This document shows positions 23,401 to 32,928 of a stretch of 64,000 nt of DNA, piece by piece. The stretch spans positions 7,700,633 through 7,764,632 of the forward strand of contig NC_087069.1 in assembly GCF_963678635.1 (NCBI RefSeq), written 5' to 3'. The first letter of the stretch is position 1; each line of letters starts with the position of its first letter. The stretch comes from Symsagittifera roscoffensis. Lineage: Eukaryota; Xenacoelomorpha; Acoela; Convolutidae. The notes under the pieces are model-generated. The model ran no database searches. It had not been told where the DNA came from and worked only from the letters and a program-made list of their open reading frames with translations. The translations under genes and the position numbers were made by a program.

Positions 23401-23821
23401 AACTAGAGTCGAGTGTGTTTTAACAGAGAAGAAAAGGAAAATTACATACATTTTGCGTGTTGAGGACGCTAGAGAACCTGAAATATTTGGATTATCTTGC
23501 AAAATAATCGGTACGAGCGGGGATTGGCTGTTGGCGAGACTTAACTGTTTGACTAGAACTTCACAGGGAGAACTCAAGTTGAAGTCAAAGGACCTGGGCA
23601 GATTGGAAAGCCTAGAAATTCTGAAAGGAGACCTCGTGAAATTAGATTGTTTTCGTGAAATTAGAGTTTTTACCAAGAAAAATATAAATTGCGCGCTGGA
23701 TTTGCAACGCCTATGCGCCATATTCGAAAGCGAAAAGGCACACTGTCAGAAAATTACAATTTGGTCTGGAGCGTCTGAGGAATTCTTCACCCTTCCCAAT
23801 TCTCTTAACGACAGCGTGTAG
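20466..23821 (+). CDS. TRIM-like RING/B-box protein with novel C-terminal exon, left copy
   Basis: Join 20,466-20,693, 22,213-22,795, 23,427-23,821; 401 residues. Exon 1 is a RING finger: C10, C13, C25, H27, C30, C36, C48, C51, with an unusual five-residue gap between C30 and C36 (normally two). Donor AG/GTAATT, acceptor TTTTAG, phase 0. Exon 2 carries a B-box (C94, H97, C105, C110/C113, C115, C118, H123, H126) and a helical, charged stretch of about 120 residues suited to a coiled coil. Its end, GACG/GTAATT, joins in phase 1 to exon 3 (acceptor TAACAG), which encodes about 130 residues I do not recognise (not SPRY or NHL). Start at 20,466 is preferred over an upstream in-frame ATG at 20,436 because only the former is kept in the right arm. 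AATAAA at 23,941. RING/B-box proteins are usually E3 ubiquitin ligases; that role is inferred. All splice sites and phases are the same in the right arm. Confidence 0.82.
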
Positions 23822-24420
23822 TAGCACATATATTGGAAGACAGCAGAAATTATCCGACAACGACTATACCCTACGCGTCCCCATCAGCAGCTAAATCATA
23901 TATGAAAAAAAATCTGACTTCAAAGTTGATTGTAGACTCAAATAAAAACTAACTCAAAGTTATAAAAATTAACACACCGTCTGTATTTAAAATCACTAAT
24001 TTTGCTTTGATTGTTCCAAATTTGACTTTCATTTGATCTGATGATGATACTTTAATTTAGTTTACCATAATTATAGTGGATATAAAAGAAGAACTATGCA
24101 TTGAGCTAGGTGATTAAATGTAAGATCGGTGATCTAGTACTTTTTCGGTAAACTAAGATTTCGATTTAGAGTTTTACCTTGGGAATTGAGTGGTATAATG
24201 TTTGAGCTAATCCGGCATCTTCTTCCCGTGTTAATAGCTTTTTCCGAGAAACATGATATTGGATAAGTTGGGAATTATTAATGGGATATGGATGAAAATT
24301 GGTAGGGATATGGATGAAAAAAAAACTTACTTACAAAGTTTTAGATAACGAAAAATAATATCGACTTTCAGAATTGATTATTAAAAAAATTTCCAACTAG
24401 AGTTGAGTGCGTTTTAACAG

Positions 24421-24677
24421 GGTCGCAAATTATATATGTCTTGCGTTTTGAGGACGATAGAGTACTTGAAAATATTTTCTCTTGCAAACTAAGCGGTACG
24501 AACGGGAACTCTGAGTGGGAGAATCTTGCCAGGTTGACTAAAGTTTCAAAGCGAGCATTCGAATTGCAGTCAAGGGACCTGGGCAGATTGAAAAGCATAC
24601 AGTATAAAATAAAGGGCCTTGAGTATGATGAGAATATTCCTGAAGTTAGAGTTTTTTCCAAGACAGATGAAAATTGA
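24421..24677 (+). pseudogene. duplicate of the RING/B-box gene's last exon, left copy
   Basis: Follows the same GTTTTAACAG acceptor and reads in the same phase, giving '[19 protein letters not shown]', '[19 protein letters not shown]' and '[10 protein letters not shown]', clearly paralogous to exon 3 (23,427-23,821). A TGA at 24,675 truncates it just before the conserved '[12 protein letters not shown]'. The same TGA is in the right-arm copy (35,000-35,256). Spliced to exon 2 it would still be in frame (356 codons including the stop), so an alternative shorter terminal exon is possible; a dead copy is equally possible. 24,240-24,310 between the two exons retains the tail of a deleted unit. 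Confidence 0.6.
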
Positions 24678-25240
24678 GCGTTGGATTTGCAACGCCTGTG
24701 CGCCATATTCGAAAGAAAAAAGCATTTTGTCCGATAATATCAATCCATGGAATTTCTTCACCATTCCCAATTCTCTTTAACGGCAGCGAGCATTAACATA
24801 TAAATTGGAAGACAGCAGAAAATATCCGGCAACGACTATACCCTACGCGTCGCCATCAGCAGCTAAATCACAATTGAAAAGTTATCTGACTTCAAAGTTG
24901 GCTGTAGTCTCAATTCAAAACTAACTCGATGTCATAGAAATGAATACGCCGTCTATATTTTAAATCACAAATTTTGCTTTGATTGTTCCAAACTTGAATT
25001 TCATATGATCTGATGATTATACTTTAATTTACTGAACCATAAATATAGCATTATATAATAGAACAACCATGCATTGAGTTAGGTGATTAAATGTATAATC
25101 GGTGATCCTAGTACTTTTTTGGCAAACTGAGAACTTGATTTAGAGTTTTACCTTGGGAATTGCGTGGTATAATGTGTAAGCTAATGAATAGTACGTAGAC
25201 GGTATTCACTAATAAATAAGTTAAGTAGAACAGCAAGCAA

Positions 25241-25505
25241 ATGGTTGGCCCCAAAAAAGTTCAAATCTTCAAAGATATAGTCCAACATAAGGCTGAAAAC
25301 TCAGGTCAAGTAAGATTTGCAGCCCCCCTTAATTGTAACTAAGGAATTTAGTTTTACGAAATTCATAGGACGGATACTTGAGATGATCCGAGCCGGGTGG
25401 AAAAATCTAAGCCCCTCAGACCCCGTGGAAAAACTGATAGCAAATAGCCAATTTAGAACTCCGCAGTTATCGGTTGAGACGGGACCAAAGTTTAGTATGT
25501 TATAG
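25241..25505 (+). pseudogene. unidentified 87-codon ORF 'MVGPKKVQ', left copy (frameshifted)
   Basis: Starts ATG at 25,241 ('MVGPKKVQIFKDIVQHKAEN'), and ends '..ETGPKFSML' at 25,505. A run of six C at about 25,323 shifts the frame; the intact version (35,816-36,079, minus) has five C, the third copy (34,163-34,428) has seven. Two in-frame halves are otherwise well kept. No domain recognised. It lies in the same tandem unit as the RING-gene last exon and may be a further exon, an independent small gene, or part of an old transposon. Confidence 0.4.
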
Positions 25506-25688
25506 ACCTAGTTGAGGGAAGCTTAAGCTCAGAACCCCAGACTCCCTAGACACCAACTTCCTGTGTTATGCCTAAGGCAAATAGTTCCCACCTGCCTCCA
25601 GGAAGTCGTTTCTCAGCCTCCACTAAACGCAGGATGCCAAAAATCTGAGATATCATAGGTACTGTGAAAGTATATCATTTGTGTTAGT

Positions 25689-25958
25689 TTGAAACAAATG
25701 GGACGGTTGGACCCGAAGTTATTAGGACATGGCATAAACACCCATTATACCGGAAATGAGGAATTTAGGCAAAGTATTGAGCCAGAGCATATTGAGTTTT
25801 TTACAGCAAGAGACGCTAGAACACAACACCAAAATTGGACCAGTATGAGTGAAACGCCTCCGGCATCTTCTTCCCGTGTTAATAGCTTTTTTCCGAGAAA
25901 CATGATATTGGATAAGTTGGGAATTATTAATGGGATATGGATGAAAATTGGTAGGTAG
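25689..25958 (+). CDS. unidentified ORF 'MGRLDPKLLGHG', left copy
   Basis: 89-codon frame reading 'GRLDPKLLGHGINTHYTGNE', 'SIEPEHIEFFTARDARTQHQ' and 'SETPPASSSRVNSFFPRNM', ending at a TAG after 'WMKIGR'. It is kept nearly unchanged in two right-arm copies (33,710-33,979 and 35,423-35,632, minus; the latter is frameshifted before its end). Amino-acid conservation across three copies suggests past coding. No domain, signal or membrane segment is visible. The triplet after 'KIG' is GGTAGGTAG, which could also act as a donor. Confidence 0.4.
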   Translation: MKQMGRLDPKLLGHGINTHYTGNEEFRQSIEPEHIEFFTARDARTQHQNWTSMSETPPASSSRVNSFFPRNMILDKLGIINGIWMKIGR

Positions 25959-26747
25959 TAACCCTATGGGATTAAAAAACCGAAAAAGAAATATTGCAAC
26001 CGATGAAATTAGATGGAACTGTAATTGACTTTTGGGCTTTCAGGACCAAATTTGTACAAAAAACATTAGGTTTATCACTGGAAAGTGCCGTATACCCCAG
26101 CCCAACACTTTGGAAATGAGAAATGGTCACCCTATTTGTAAGTAGGAGAAAATTTACCTAATGGGAAATGAAGCAGAAGCTGAAAGGGATATATCTGTTT
26201 CACTGTAACAATGGCATAGTAGAATTTATTAGAGTGGACTTGGCAAAACAATGAGTCTAAGTTAGCTTGGCGAATGCGCTATTCATAGAAAATCTATCAG
26301 ACTAAAGAATCGTAGTTACAGAAGAAAATTGCAGTGATGGGAGCTTGGCTTGGGAAGTAGGCCTCCTAAATATTACAAATAAACGGGATTTTTATTTGGC
26401 TTCCCAGTGATGGCTCTTGGGTTCAATTTGGTTCAGTTTGATCAATAATATGCGGATTACTCTCCCTGATAGCTAGAAGGTCGGGATTGAAAAATTGTTA
26501 GATTTGAATTTGGATGCTTGAAATGAATTAGCGACCCACGGAAAGAGTTTTTCCTTACCTCCGAGAGGTCGGAACGTTAATCGTTTATTTAAATAAAAAC
26601 CTTGGGAGACTGGTTAATTGAACATATCGGAAGATTTCGGAACACGAATTAAAGCGTAAATGCTTTGGAGCAAGAAATAGAACTATTTTCTACAGATTTA
26701 AGTTATCCTTTTTATTCAAAAAATCAAAACGGCTATTTAAAAAACAT
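25959..26747. other. arm sequence without gene
   Basis: Matches 32,929-33,709 in the right arm at good identity, but no frame is open in both. Nothing recognisable. Confidence 0.45.
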
Positions 26748-27110
26748 TTAGCTGTCAAAGCTGTCGCTGAATAAGCAAATGTCAGACAAACAAAATGGGA
26801 GTGTTGTAAATCGGGAAGCGTATAAATAGAGACCTTGAATGAAAATGTTGAAATATTTGTTTAATTCTTTGGGTAGTTTATTTGGAGACTCGTTAAATGC
26901 ATCAGTTATTTTCTTTTTTAGCTTTAGCGGTGTCGTCTGTACCTCCAAAATGTAATGGCATTGGTGTTATACCCCAGTTTTTGTTCATTTCTATCCTCTG
27001 GTCGCAGTTTAGCATTTTTTCTGAGTTTCCAATGTGCTCCTGTTTTGTATGGCATTGGCTGCTCGTTTATCAAGCTCTGGTCCATTTTTTCAGCAACCTG
27101 GCAATTTTTT
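26748..27110 (-). pseudogene. unidentified minus-strand ORF ending 'SLFSDSFDS'-like, left copy
   Basis: The minus strand reads 'KKKITDAFNESPNKLPKELN', 'KYFNIFIQGLYLYASRFTTL' and 'PFCLSDICLFSDSFDS' to a stop at 26,748. The right arm has the same end in a longer frame (32,689-32,928, plus), with 'KTDAFSESPNKLTKELIKYV'. Upstream a basic helical stretch ('KKFNKKANQKIARLLKKW') is also shared but in another frame. The plus-strand 111-residue frame 26,897-27,232 is the antisense. Function unknown; conservation suggests a former exon. Confidence 0.3.
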
Positions 27111-27638
27111 GGTTTGCTTTTTTGTTAAATTTCTTTTGTGCGAACCATAAAGCAGTCAACTTTGTATCTAATCGATTTGATTTTTTGAAACACCGAAAGT
27201 TAAACCTTTCATTATTTCCTCCGAATTCTTAGAATCTCACCAAGTTATACGTAGTATCTTAATCCAGGCGAACAAATTGCATATTTTGTTTGGTTTTTAG
27301 GCTCAACAGGAAAGCATTAATTTCATTCGTTGAAAGTTAGTGAAGCAACCGCATTAGATGGTGGTCTTAGACGCAGATTTAATTAATGATTTTGATACAA
27401 TTTCAATCTTAGCAAACAAAATGCAGTGGTAATAATAGGATTTTTGTACTTTGGGTGTTCATTGTATGGTGTCGGAGAGTTTTAGTTTCAATCTCTCTTT
27501 ACTAGAAAAACAACAAACGAAACTGAATTTTAGAGCAACCGGCGTCTAGCCATAGCCAATTGAGGTTCCATGGGACAACTTTGTACCGTTAGCATTTGTT
27601 CATAGCCCTAGCGTGTTTTATTTCGTGAATGAACTAAT

Positions 27639-27890
27639 TTATTGGGCCAAATTAGTTAAACATGATTCGAATAAGTGATAAAAAAGCAGCTCTACCTCAA
27701 AGATACAAAGTTGGTTTCTAATTTCAAAACGTTCAGTCAATGTAAAAGTTTTGAAATTCGCATTTGGGCAGTCTCGTGAACTGTCGTAAGGCTGAATTAC
27801 TGGCTGCATCTGAATTAATTCCCACCTGAAGTCAATTGTAACGCATTCAAATTTTCTTTCAAAGCGGGGCAGAACATCACTGAGCCTCAA
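27639..27890 (-). CDS. unidentified ORF 'VLPRFERKFECVTIDFRW', left copy
   Basis: An 83-codon minus-strand frame: 'CVTIDFRWELIQMQPVIQPY', 'DSSRDCPNANFKTFTLTERF', 'IFEVELLFYHLFESCLTNLA'. The right-arm copy at about 31,722-31,960 (plus) has the same protein except a stop replacing the Tyr of 'IQPYDSS' (TAA for TAC). The acceptor-like 'CTGTTNAG' before it fits an internal exon. No domain recognised. Confidence 0.35.
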   Translation of the reverse strand: MRLSDVLPRFERKFECVTIDFRWELIQMQPVIQPYDSSRDCPNANFKTFTLTERFEIRNQLCIFEVELLFYHLFESCLTNLAQ

Positions 27891-27998
27891 CAGTTACCTG
27901 CATCAATAAGGCAGTGATTTGAAACACTTTGGTCACCTCATCCATGACTTTTAGTGGCACTAGAAAGGAATTAAAGGGGTGCATAGCAGCAATTTAAA

Positions 27999-28238
27999 GT
28001 GTTGATGTTTTGTTCTGTCTGTCATACCATTGAAAATTGGGACAAATCTTTTTTTCGGGTGTTTTTTAGTTTTTTGTCATTTACTCTTCTATTGTTTTCC
28101 AGGCAAAATCAGGTACCACAGATAATCATTCGAATAGGGTGGGTGATATATCAAATTGAAGTTCTTTCAGTTGTGACTCAAACTATCTTAAGAAAATTCA
28201 AAAAATTGCCGCGTGTTGAGAAAAAACGGCCGAAGTGA
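27999..28238 (+). pseudogene. diverged copy of the signal-exon region, left inner arm
   Basis: A 79-codon frame ('FFRVFFSFLSFTLLLFSRQN', 'QVPQIIIRI', 'FKKLPRVEKKRPK'). DNA-level match to the region 48,396-48,600 (TCGGGTGT, CAAAAT, CCACA, CTTTCAGT in the same order) shows both are copies of one ancestral sequence. The donor seen at 13,424 and 48,471 is gone here. The pair in the right arm is 31,320-31,598 (minus), with an expanded C-run. Confidence 0.3.
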
Positions 28239-28848
28239 AACTTTGGAGTTTCATTCAAGCTATTAGCGTATAAAAAAATAAAAAAGCTGTTGATTTGGGC
28301 CAAAAAAAAATTGGTTTTAAGCGCTACCTTGGCAAAAAACTTTCCGGCAAAGATTTAAGAAACATTTCACTTAAATAACAGAATGCTGTAGAAAAAGTTT
28401 TTTTTAGAATTATTTGTACGTTATTCATTTATTCTAGACAACTGTTGTAAATTCTGCCTAAATCAATATTTTTCTACGCGTTTTCATAGCTCATTCGTTA
28501 GACTGCGCACACAAAAGACTCTAATCTAAAAATTAAATAAACAAGTTTTTTGATAGTTTCATTGTGAATGTGGTCGGAACATTCGTTTTCGTCCCACAGC
28601 AACCGGCTATTCTTGTTTCATTTGACAAATTTTTTTCTAAAAAAATGTTCTTTTTCTACTTTAAAAGGACGACTGTAGATTTTTGAATTGTTCAATTTTT
28701 TTTACCTTTTATTTTTTTAACCAGTTTGTTACATCAGAAAATTAGACTGATGCCATGACTATATAGGATTTTCAGCTGAGCCTGGACTGCAAAACTGCAA
28801 AAAGGCGGAAGTAGTCTAGCTTCTCCTGACGTTCAACATGTAGCTTCT

Positions 28849-29036
28849 ACCCGCACTGACAGAAATGGTTTCCGGTCGATTTAAATTGATTTAAAATCGA
28901 TTTAAAATCGATCCAAATTGATCTGAACTTTTCTTTTTGATTAACTTAGTTTTTTACAACACAAATCGATTTCAATTTCACGTGCATACTTTTTTCATAC
29001 TAAAATCAATCTAAATCCATTTTTGTCAGTGCGGGT
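28849..29036. mobile_element. 188-bp MITE with terminal inverted repeats at palindrome centre
   Basis: Begins ACCCGCACTGACAGAAATGG and ends with CCATTTTTGTCAGTGCGGGT, inverted repeats of about 20 bp with one mismatch. Its inside is built from ATTTAAATTGATTTAAAATCGA-type AT repeats. No convincing target duplication could be read. In the right arm only one end remains (30,691-30,746), joined to other arm sequence. Confidence 0.75.
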
Positions 29037-29199
29037 GAGCTCATGGCTACAATTGATTTACGCTGCAAATCGGCGTACAAAAAACCTCAACTAAAAACCT
29101 GGACAATTTGCAGTCAATTGAACGGTTTCCTATCTACTTTTCAATCTATAGACATTTTCAGCAAACTTCAGACTAATTATAAAAATTTTAAATACTTCT

Positions 29200-29556
29200 C
29201 TATAAAAAGAAGAAAAAATGGCAAATATTTTTTGTCGAAATTTGTTTGAGGTAAAATTGTGACATTTTTTGAAACATGCAAACTTTCGGTTGACCTTTGC
29301 TACAGGTATGAGTGGGGTAAAATTTAATGCATTTCTTTTGTGCTGGATTTTGCGAGTCGAAGTCAGAACAATCAATAGTACTTGTTAAGCAATTGTTAAT
29401 GAATTTCATGAACTGTGATGGATTCTTCAGAAAACAGCAAACGTTTGGTTTCGAATTCCCATCAATGCCGCCAATTTTAAATGCATAGGAGCCAAAGTTT
29501 TGCGCCGGATATTTGACAAATATTCGGTTGTGTTTGCAACCGAGCACAAGTGCCAA
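29200..29556 (-). CDS. cysteine-rich ORF in the palindrome spacer
   Basis: A 118-codon minus-strand frame between the left arm and the gap, without a counterpart in either arm. It holds nine cysteines, including 'NVCCFLKNPSQF', 'NNCLTSTIDCSDFDSQ' and 'HTCSKGQPKVCMF', the look of a disulfide-bonded extracellular domain. The frame has no ATG (it opens after a stop at TTG), so it would be an internal exon, with the rest possibly in the gap. I do not recognise the fold. Confidence 0.35.
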   Translation of the reverse strand: MALVLGCKHNRIFVKYPAQNFGSYAFKIGGIDGNSKPNVCCFLKNPSQFMKFINNCLTSTIDCSDFDSQNPAQKKCIKFYPTHTCSKGQPKVCMFQKMSQFYLKQISTKNICHFFFFL

Positions 29557-29580
29557 AGACCTTGGTTACTGAAAGCAACA

Positions 29581-29780
29581 NNNNNNNNNNNNNNNNNNNN
29601 NNNNNNNNNNNNNNNNNNNNNNNNNNNNNNNNNNNNNNNNNNNNNNNNNNNNNNNNNNNNNNNNNNNNNNNNNNNNNNNNNNNNNNNNNNNNNNNNNNNN
29701 NNNNNNNNNNNNNNNNNNNNNNNNNNNNNNNNNNNNNNNNNNNNNNNNNNNNNNNNNNNNNNNNNNNNNNNNNNNNNNNN
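29581..29780. other. assembly gap (200 N)
   Basis: A run of exactly 200 N, a placeholder length, at the centre of the palindrome. The sequence on its right starts directly in the first copy of a 1.0-kb tandem duplication. Confidence 1.
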
Positions 29781-29785
29781 CTTTT

Positions 29786-30690
29786 CTTTTGCCTTTTTGC
29801 AGTTTTGCAGTCCAGGCTCGGCTGAAAATCCTATTTAGTCATGGCATCAGTCTAATTTGATGATGTGGCAAACTGGACAAAAAAACAAGAGGTGAAAAAT
29901 GAACAATTCAAAAATCTACAGTTGTCCTTTTAAAGCAGAAAGAAAGCATTTTTTTAGAAAAAAAATTGTCAAACGAAACAAGAATAGCCGGTTGCTGTGG
30001 GACGAAAACGAATGTTCCGACCAGATTCGCGATAAAACTAACAAAATTTCAAAACTTGTTTATTTAATTTTTAGATTAGTGTCATTTGTGTGCGAAGTCT
30101 AACGAATGAGCTATGGAAACGCGTAGAAAAATATTGAATTAGGCAGAAGTTACAACAGTTGTCTAGAATAAATGAATAACGTACGAATAATTCTGTAAAA
30201 AACTTTTTCTAAAGCATTTTGTTGTTTTAGCGAAATGTTTCTTAAATCTTTGCCGGAAAGTTTTTTGCCAAGGTAGCGCTTAAAACCAATTTTTTTTGGC
30301 CCGAATCAAGATTTTTTTACTTTATACGCTAATAGCTTGACTGAAACTCCAAAGATTCACTTCGGCAGTTTTTTTCTCAACACGGGGCAATTTTTTGAAT
30401 TTTTTTAAGATAGTTTGAGTCACGACTGAAAGAACTTCATTTTGATATATCCGCCCCCCCCCCCCGATTCGAATGATTATTTGTGGTACCTGGAAAACAA
30501 AAGAAGAGAAAATGAAAAAAAAAAACTAAAAAACACCCGAAAATAAGGTTTGTCACAATTTTCAGTGGTATGACAGACAGACCAAAACATCAACATTTTA
30601 AATTGCTGCTATGCTCCCCTTTAATTCCTTTCTAGTGCCACTAGAAGTCATGGATGAGGTGACCAAAGTGTTTCAAATCACTGTCTTATT
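29786..30690. repeat. central tandem duplication, copy 1
   Basis: Near-identical to 30,784-31,692 (offset 998, drifting to 1,002 through length differences in C- and A-runs). Both copies are the right-arm equivalent of about 27,900-28,800. The 67-residue frame 29,899-30,102 is identical in both copies but has no motif and is interrupted in the left arm. Confidence 0.93.
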
Positions 30691-30746
30691 CCGGTCGATT
30701 TTAAATCAATTTAAATCGACCGGAAACCATTTCTGTCAGTGCGGGT
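30691..30746. mobile_element. truncated end of the 188-bp MITE (right arm)
   Basis: Sequence CCGGTCGATTTTAAATCAAT and onwards, ending GTCAGTGCGGGT, is the reverse complement of the first part of 28,849-29,036. It is abutted on its left directly by the end of tandem copy 1 ('CTGTCTTATT'), so one terminal repeat is lost. Confidence 0.75.
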
Positions 30747-30783
30747 AGAAGCTACATGTTGAACGTCAGGAGAAGCTAGACTA

Positions 30784-31692
30784 CTTTTGCCTTTTTGCAG
30801 TTTTGCAGTCCAGGCTCGGCTGAAAATCCTATTTAGTCATGGCATCAGTCTAATTTGATGATGTGGCAAACTGGACAAAAAAACAAGAGGTGAAAAATGA
30901 ACAATTCAAAAATCTACAGTTGTCCTTTTAAAGCAGAAAGAAAGCATTTTTTTAGAAAAAAAATTGTCAAACGAAACAAGAATAGCCGGTTGCTGTGGGA
31001 CGAAAACGAATGTTCCGACCAGATTCGCGATAAAACTAACAAAATTTCAAAACTTGTTTATTTAATTTTTAGATTAGTGTCATTTGTGTGCGAAGTCTAA
31101 CGAATGAGCTATGGAAACGCGTAGAAAAATATTGAATTAGGCAGAAGTTACAACAGTTGTCTAGAATAAATGAATAACGTACGAATAATTCTGTAAAAAA
31201 CTTTTTCTAAAGCATTTTGTTGTTTTAGCGAAATGTTTCTTAAATCTTTGCCGGAAAGTTTTTTGCCAAGGTAGCGCTTAAAACCAATTTTTTTTGGCCC
31301 GAATCAAGATTTTTTTACTTTATACGCTAATAGCTTGACTGAAACTCCAAAGATTCACTTCGGCAGTTTTTTTCTCAACACGGGGCAATTTTTTGAATTT
31401 TTTTAAGATAGTTTGAGTCACGACTGAAAGAACTTCATTTTGATATATCCGCCCCCCCCCCCCCCCGATTCGAATGATTATTTGTGGTACCTGGAAAACA
31501 AAAGAAGAGAAAATGAAAAAAAAAAAACTAAAAAACACCCGAAAATAAGGTTTGTCACAATTTTCAGTGGTATGACAGACAGACCAAAACATCAACATTT
31601 TAAATTGCTGCTATGCTCCCCTTTAATTCCTTTCTAGTGCCACTAGAAGTCATGGATGAGGTGACCAAAGTGTTTCAAATCACTGTCTTATT
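30784..31692. repeat. central tandem duplication, copy 2
   Basis: Second copy of the 1.0-kb block, which then runs on into the right arm (GATGTAGGTAACTG...). It is the copy in normal arm context. The minus frame at 31,320-31,598 is the right partner of 27,999-28,238 and holds a run of 14-15 C (31,451 onward) absent from the left arm. Confidence 0.93.
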
Positions 31693-31721
31693 GATGTAGG
31701 TAACTGTTCAGGCTCAGTAAT

Positions 31722-31965
31722 GTTCTGCCCCGCTTTGAAAGAAAATTAGTATGCGTTACAATTGACTTCAGGTGGGAAGTAATTCAGATGCAGCCAGTAA
31801 TTCAGCCTTAAGACAGTTCACGAGACTGCCCAAATGCGAATTTCAAAACTTTTACATTGACTGAACGTTTTGAAATTAGAAACCAACTTTTTATCTTTGA
31901 GGTAGAGCTGCTTTTTTATCACTTATTCAAATCATGTTTAACTAATTTGGCCCAAGAAATTAGTT
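31722..31965 (+). pseudogene. right copy of ORF 'VLPRFERK', with stop
   Basis: Reads 'VCVTIDFRWEVIQMQPVIQP', stop (TAA), 'DSSRDCPNANFKTFTLTERF', 'IFEVELLFYHLFKSCLTNLA'. The left partner (27,639-27,890) has Tyr at the stop. Otherwise only a few residues differ. Confidence 0.35.
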
Positions 31966-32688
31966 CATTCACAAAATAAAACACGCTAGGGCTATGAACT
32001 TTTGAAGAAAATGCTTGTTATCTTCATCAACACAAATCTTCATAGCTTCTCATCCAAATGCTAACTGTACAAAGTTGTCCCGTGGAATCTCAATTGGCTA
32101 CCCCTAGACGCCGATTGCACTAAAATTCAGTTTTGTTTGTTGCTCTCTAGTAAAGAGAGATTGAAACTAAAACTCTCTGTCACCATACAATGAACACTCT
32201 AAGTACAAAAATCCTATTATTACCACTGCATTTTGTTTGGTAAAAATGAAATCGTATTAAAATCATTAGTTAAGTCTGCGTCTTAGATCACTATCTAATG
32301 CGGTTGCTTCACTATTTTTCAACGAATTAATGCTTTCCTGCCGAGCCTAAAAACCAAACAAAAATATGCAATTTGTTCGCCTGGATTAAGATACTACGTA
32401 TAGCTTGGTGAGATTCTAAGAATTCGGAGGAAATAATGAAAGGTTTAGCTTTCGGTGCTTCAAAAAATCAAATTGCTTAGATACAAAGTTGACTGCTTTA
32501 TGGTTCGCACAAAAGAAATTTAACAAAAAAGCAAACCAAAAAATTGCCAGGTTGCTGAAAAAATGGACCAGAGCTTGAAACCAGCAGCCAATGCCAAAAC
32601 AATACAGGAGGAAATTGGACACTCAGAAAAACTAATTAAAAAGGTAGAAAGGTAAACTTAAAAGGTAAACTACAACCAGAGGATAGAA
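31966..32688. other. arm sequence without clear gene
   Basis: Mirrors 27,000-27,640. The plus strand at 32,505-32,580 reads a basic stretch 'KKFNKKANQKIARLLKKW'; an alternative frame from an ATG at about 32,563 reads 'MDQSLKPAANAKTIQEEIGH'. Frames differ between the arms, so no exon is proposed. The minus frame 32,416-32,622 is antisense. Confidence 0.3.
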
Positions 32689-32928
32689 ATGATCAAAAAC
32701 TCGGGTATAGCACCAATGCCGATCCATTTTGGAAGTACAGCCGACACCGCGAAAGCTGAAAAGAAAAAAACTGATGCATTCAGCGAGTCTCCAAATAAAC
32801 TAACCAAAGAATTAATCAAATATGTCAACATTTTCATTCAAGAACGCTATTTATACGCTTCCCGATTTACAACACTCTCATTTTGTTTGTCTGACATTTC
32901 CTTATTCAGCGACAGCTTTGACAGTTAA
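32689..32928 (+). CDS. unidentified ORF ending 'SLFSDSFDS', right copy
   Basis: A 79-codon frame with ATG at 32,689 ('MIKNSGIAPMPIHFGSTADT'), continuing 'KKKTDAFSESPNKLTKELIK' and 'FCLSDISLFSDSFDS'. The C-terminal 60 residues are shared with the left copy (26,748 onward, minus). No known domain; predicted soluble, mixed charge. Confidence 0.35.
   Translation: MIKNSGIAPMPIHFGSTADTAKAEKKKTDAFSESPNKLTKELIKYVNIFIQERYLYASRFTTLSFCLSDISLFSDSFDS

Larger units (their letters stand above)
3720..29036 (+). repeat. left arm of a ~53-kb imperfect palindrome
   Basis: The stretch is the reverse complement of 30,691-56,580, feature for feature. Anchor pairs read directly: 3,794-3,842 with 56,440-56,490; 4,118-4,134 with 56,139-56,155 (identical 17-mer); 4,832-4,860 with 54,481-54,508; 6,261-6,341 with 53,588-53,668; 7,591-9,681 with 50,255-52,353; 20,466-20,693 with 39,672-39,899; 22,213-22,795 with 37,503-38,106; 28,741-28,870 with 30,723-30,854. 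The sum of paired coordinates stays near 59,300-60,400 except between 9.4 and 17 kb, where arm-private tandem duplications shift it. The outer 1-2 kb are clearly more diverged than the rest. Confidence 0.93.

Noticed and set aside
29500-29838. Open frames of 112 and 91 residues
   Set aside because: They run through the 200-N gap and have no real sequence in the middle.
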